Source: Bacteroidales bacterium
Lineage (GTDB): Bacteria > Bacteroidota > Bacteroidia > Bacteroidales > Tenuifilaceae
Reading direction: 5' to 3'
NCBI GenBank assembly: GCA_017454165.1
Contig: JAFTDN010000038.1
Coordinates: 1-41,054 of the forward strand
Length of the DNA stretch: 41,054 nt
The position numbers and the translations under genes were made by a program. Below are positions 40,384-41,054 of the stretch, in pieces; the first letter of the stretch is position 1, and every line of letters starts with the position of its first letter. A model generated the notes under the pieces. The model did no database searches. It worked only from the letters and a program-made list of their open reading frames with translations, and was not told the DNA's origin.

Positions 40384-41054
40384 ATGAGCGATGACCTCAC
40401 ATTTATCCTCCACGCCAATTGCATTCCTGTCAGAGGGGCCGCAGAAAGCTTGATATATGACCTAGGCCGTGGCGAATGCCTTCCATTGGAGAATGGACTG
40501 TCCGACATATTAGAACGTAGCAATAGCAGCCGCATTACGGTGGGCGAGCTGAAATCATTCTACAACCATGAGCATGATGCTGGAATTACCGCCCTGTTCG
40601 ACTATATCGCACGCAAGGGCTACGGTTTTTACACCAGCACACCCCAATATTTTCCCCCTCTAGATTTAAGTTGGGCCTCCCCCTTCCCAATTACCAATGC
40701 CGTGATAGAGGCTCACAACTGGGATATTTCGAGTGCTGCGCTATCAGAAATTGTGGGCATAGGATGTCAGGCCATAGCATTAATATTCCTTGCCCACATC
40801 TCGTTAAGCAGCATAGAACAGCTATTTATATCCAAGATAAAGCATTCACAAACATCGTATGCCAGCATATACATGCCATATAATGAGACTATAAGCCGCA
40901 AAGATATAGAGAAGATATTGATACGCAATCAAATTATCAGCAATATTTCATTGCTAGTTGATTGCAAGCAACAAAGCCTCGGGCTATTGAATGAGCTACC
41001 CACATTGCTCCAGAGGAGGGTGCTACTTGTTGATGCCGAGGGATTAAGTTTAGG
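40384..41054 (+). CDS. gwsS: SPASM-domain peptide maturase, grasp-with-spasm system (GwsS type), 3' truncated by the window
   Basis: Only the first 223 residues are visible; the frame stays open to the window's last base. The start ATG at 40384 gives MSDDLTFILHANCIPVRG and is 3 bases after gene B's stop. The N-terminal block ILHANCIPVRGAAESLIYDL, then ITVGELKSFYNHEHDAGITA and YGFYTSTPQYFPPLDLSWAS, match the N-terminal part of GwsS proteins as I know them. The SPASM domain expected near the C-terminus (Cys clusters binding auxiliary Fe-S) lies outside. Among the visible residues there is no CxxxCxxC radical-SAM motif. The partner is gwsG. In pathway terms this protein should act on the same precursor. 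Confidence 0.85.
   Translation, partial: MSDDLTFILHANCIPVRGAAESLIYDLGRGECLPLENGLSDILERSNSSRITVGELKSFYNHEHDAGITALFDYIARKGYGFYTSTPQYFPPLDLSWASPFPITNAVIEAHNWDISSAALSEIVGIGCQAIALIFLAHISLSSIEQLFISKIKHSQTSYASIYMPYNETISRKDIEKILIRNQIISNISLLVDCKQQSLGLLNELPTLLQRRVLLVDAEGLSL

Overview
The window is a chromosomal segment of a fairly GC-rich member of the Bacteroidota, most likely Bacteroidales or a close relative. The reasons are: promoters of the Bacteroidota type (TTTG or TTG, about 19-20 nt, then TAnnTTTG); no obvious Shine-Dalgarno sequences; two very large secreted proteins with type IX secretion (T9SS) sorting domains; a DUF349 repeat protein beside CTP synthase; a DUF4465 lipoprotein; and a 'grasp-with-spasm' peptide-maturation cluster. 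No rRNA, tRNA, CRISPR array, transposase or phage gene was seen.

Layout. 1-767: C-terminus of an outer-membrane beta-barrel protein. 1150-4668 (minus): pyrG and a five-repeat DUF349 protein, closed by a bidirectional hairpin. 4768-5993: a promoter, a probable cobalamin riboswitch, a leader with an intrinsic terminator, and a DUF4465 lipoprotein, which together suggest a B12-controlled surface protein. 6083-9806: yidC and a carboxyltransferase (oxaloacetate decarboxylase alpha / pyruvate carboxylase B type). 9935-12136: a sensor-like protein (four-helix domain plus HAMP, no output domain) directly in front of a TrkH potassium transporter. 12184-14338 (minus): a dipeptidyl peptidase III and a 49-residue zinc-ribbon-like fragment. 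14553-18944: a BspA-type leucine-rich-repeat protein with a T9SS domain. 19374-27785: a 2803-residue subtilisin-like protease with many adhesion-type domains and a T9SS domain. 27939-30806: an M16 metalloprotease. 30928-36994: a likely operon of purB, an MsbA-like ABC exporter, a TrmH-type methyltransferase, a class III aminotransferase and a conserved secreted protein.

37194-41054 is the most unusual part. A textbook promoter drives six closely packed genes: a 90-residue protein ending in a Cys-rich tail; a secreted protein A; an ATP-grasp peptide maturase (GwsG type); a 72-residue protein; a secreted protein B homologous to A; and the start of a SPASM-type peptide maturase (GwsS type) that runs off the window. 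The two maturase genes thus alternate with two small-ORF/secreted-protein pairs. The ATP-grasp gene carries an in-frame TAG 15 codons before what looks like its original stop. The GwsG gene is strikingly AT-rich against the upstream housekeeping operon, which hints at horizontal acquisition. I infer a ribosomally made, modified peptide system whose substrate is one of the two small proteins; the role of the secreted pair is unknown.
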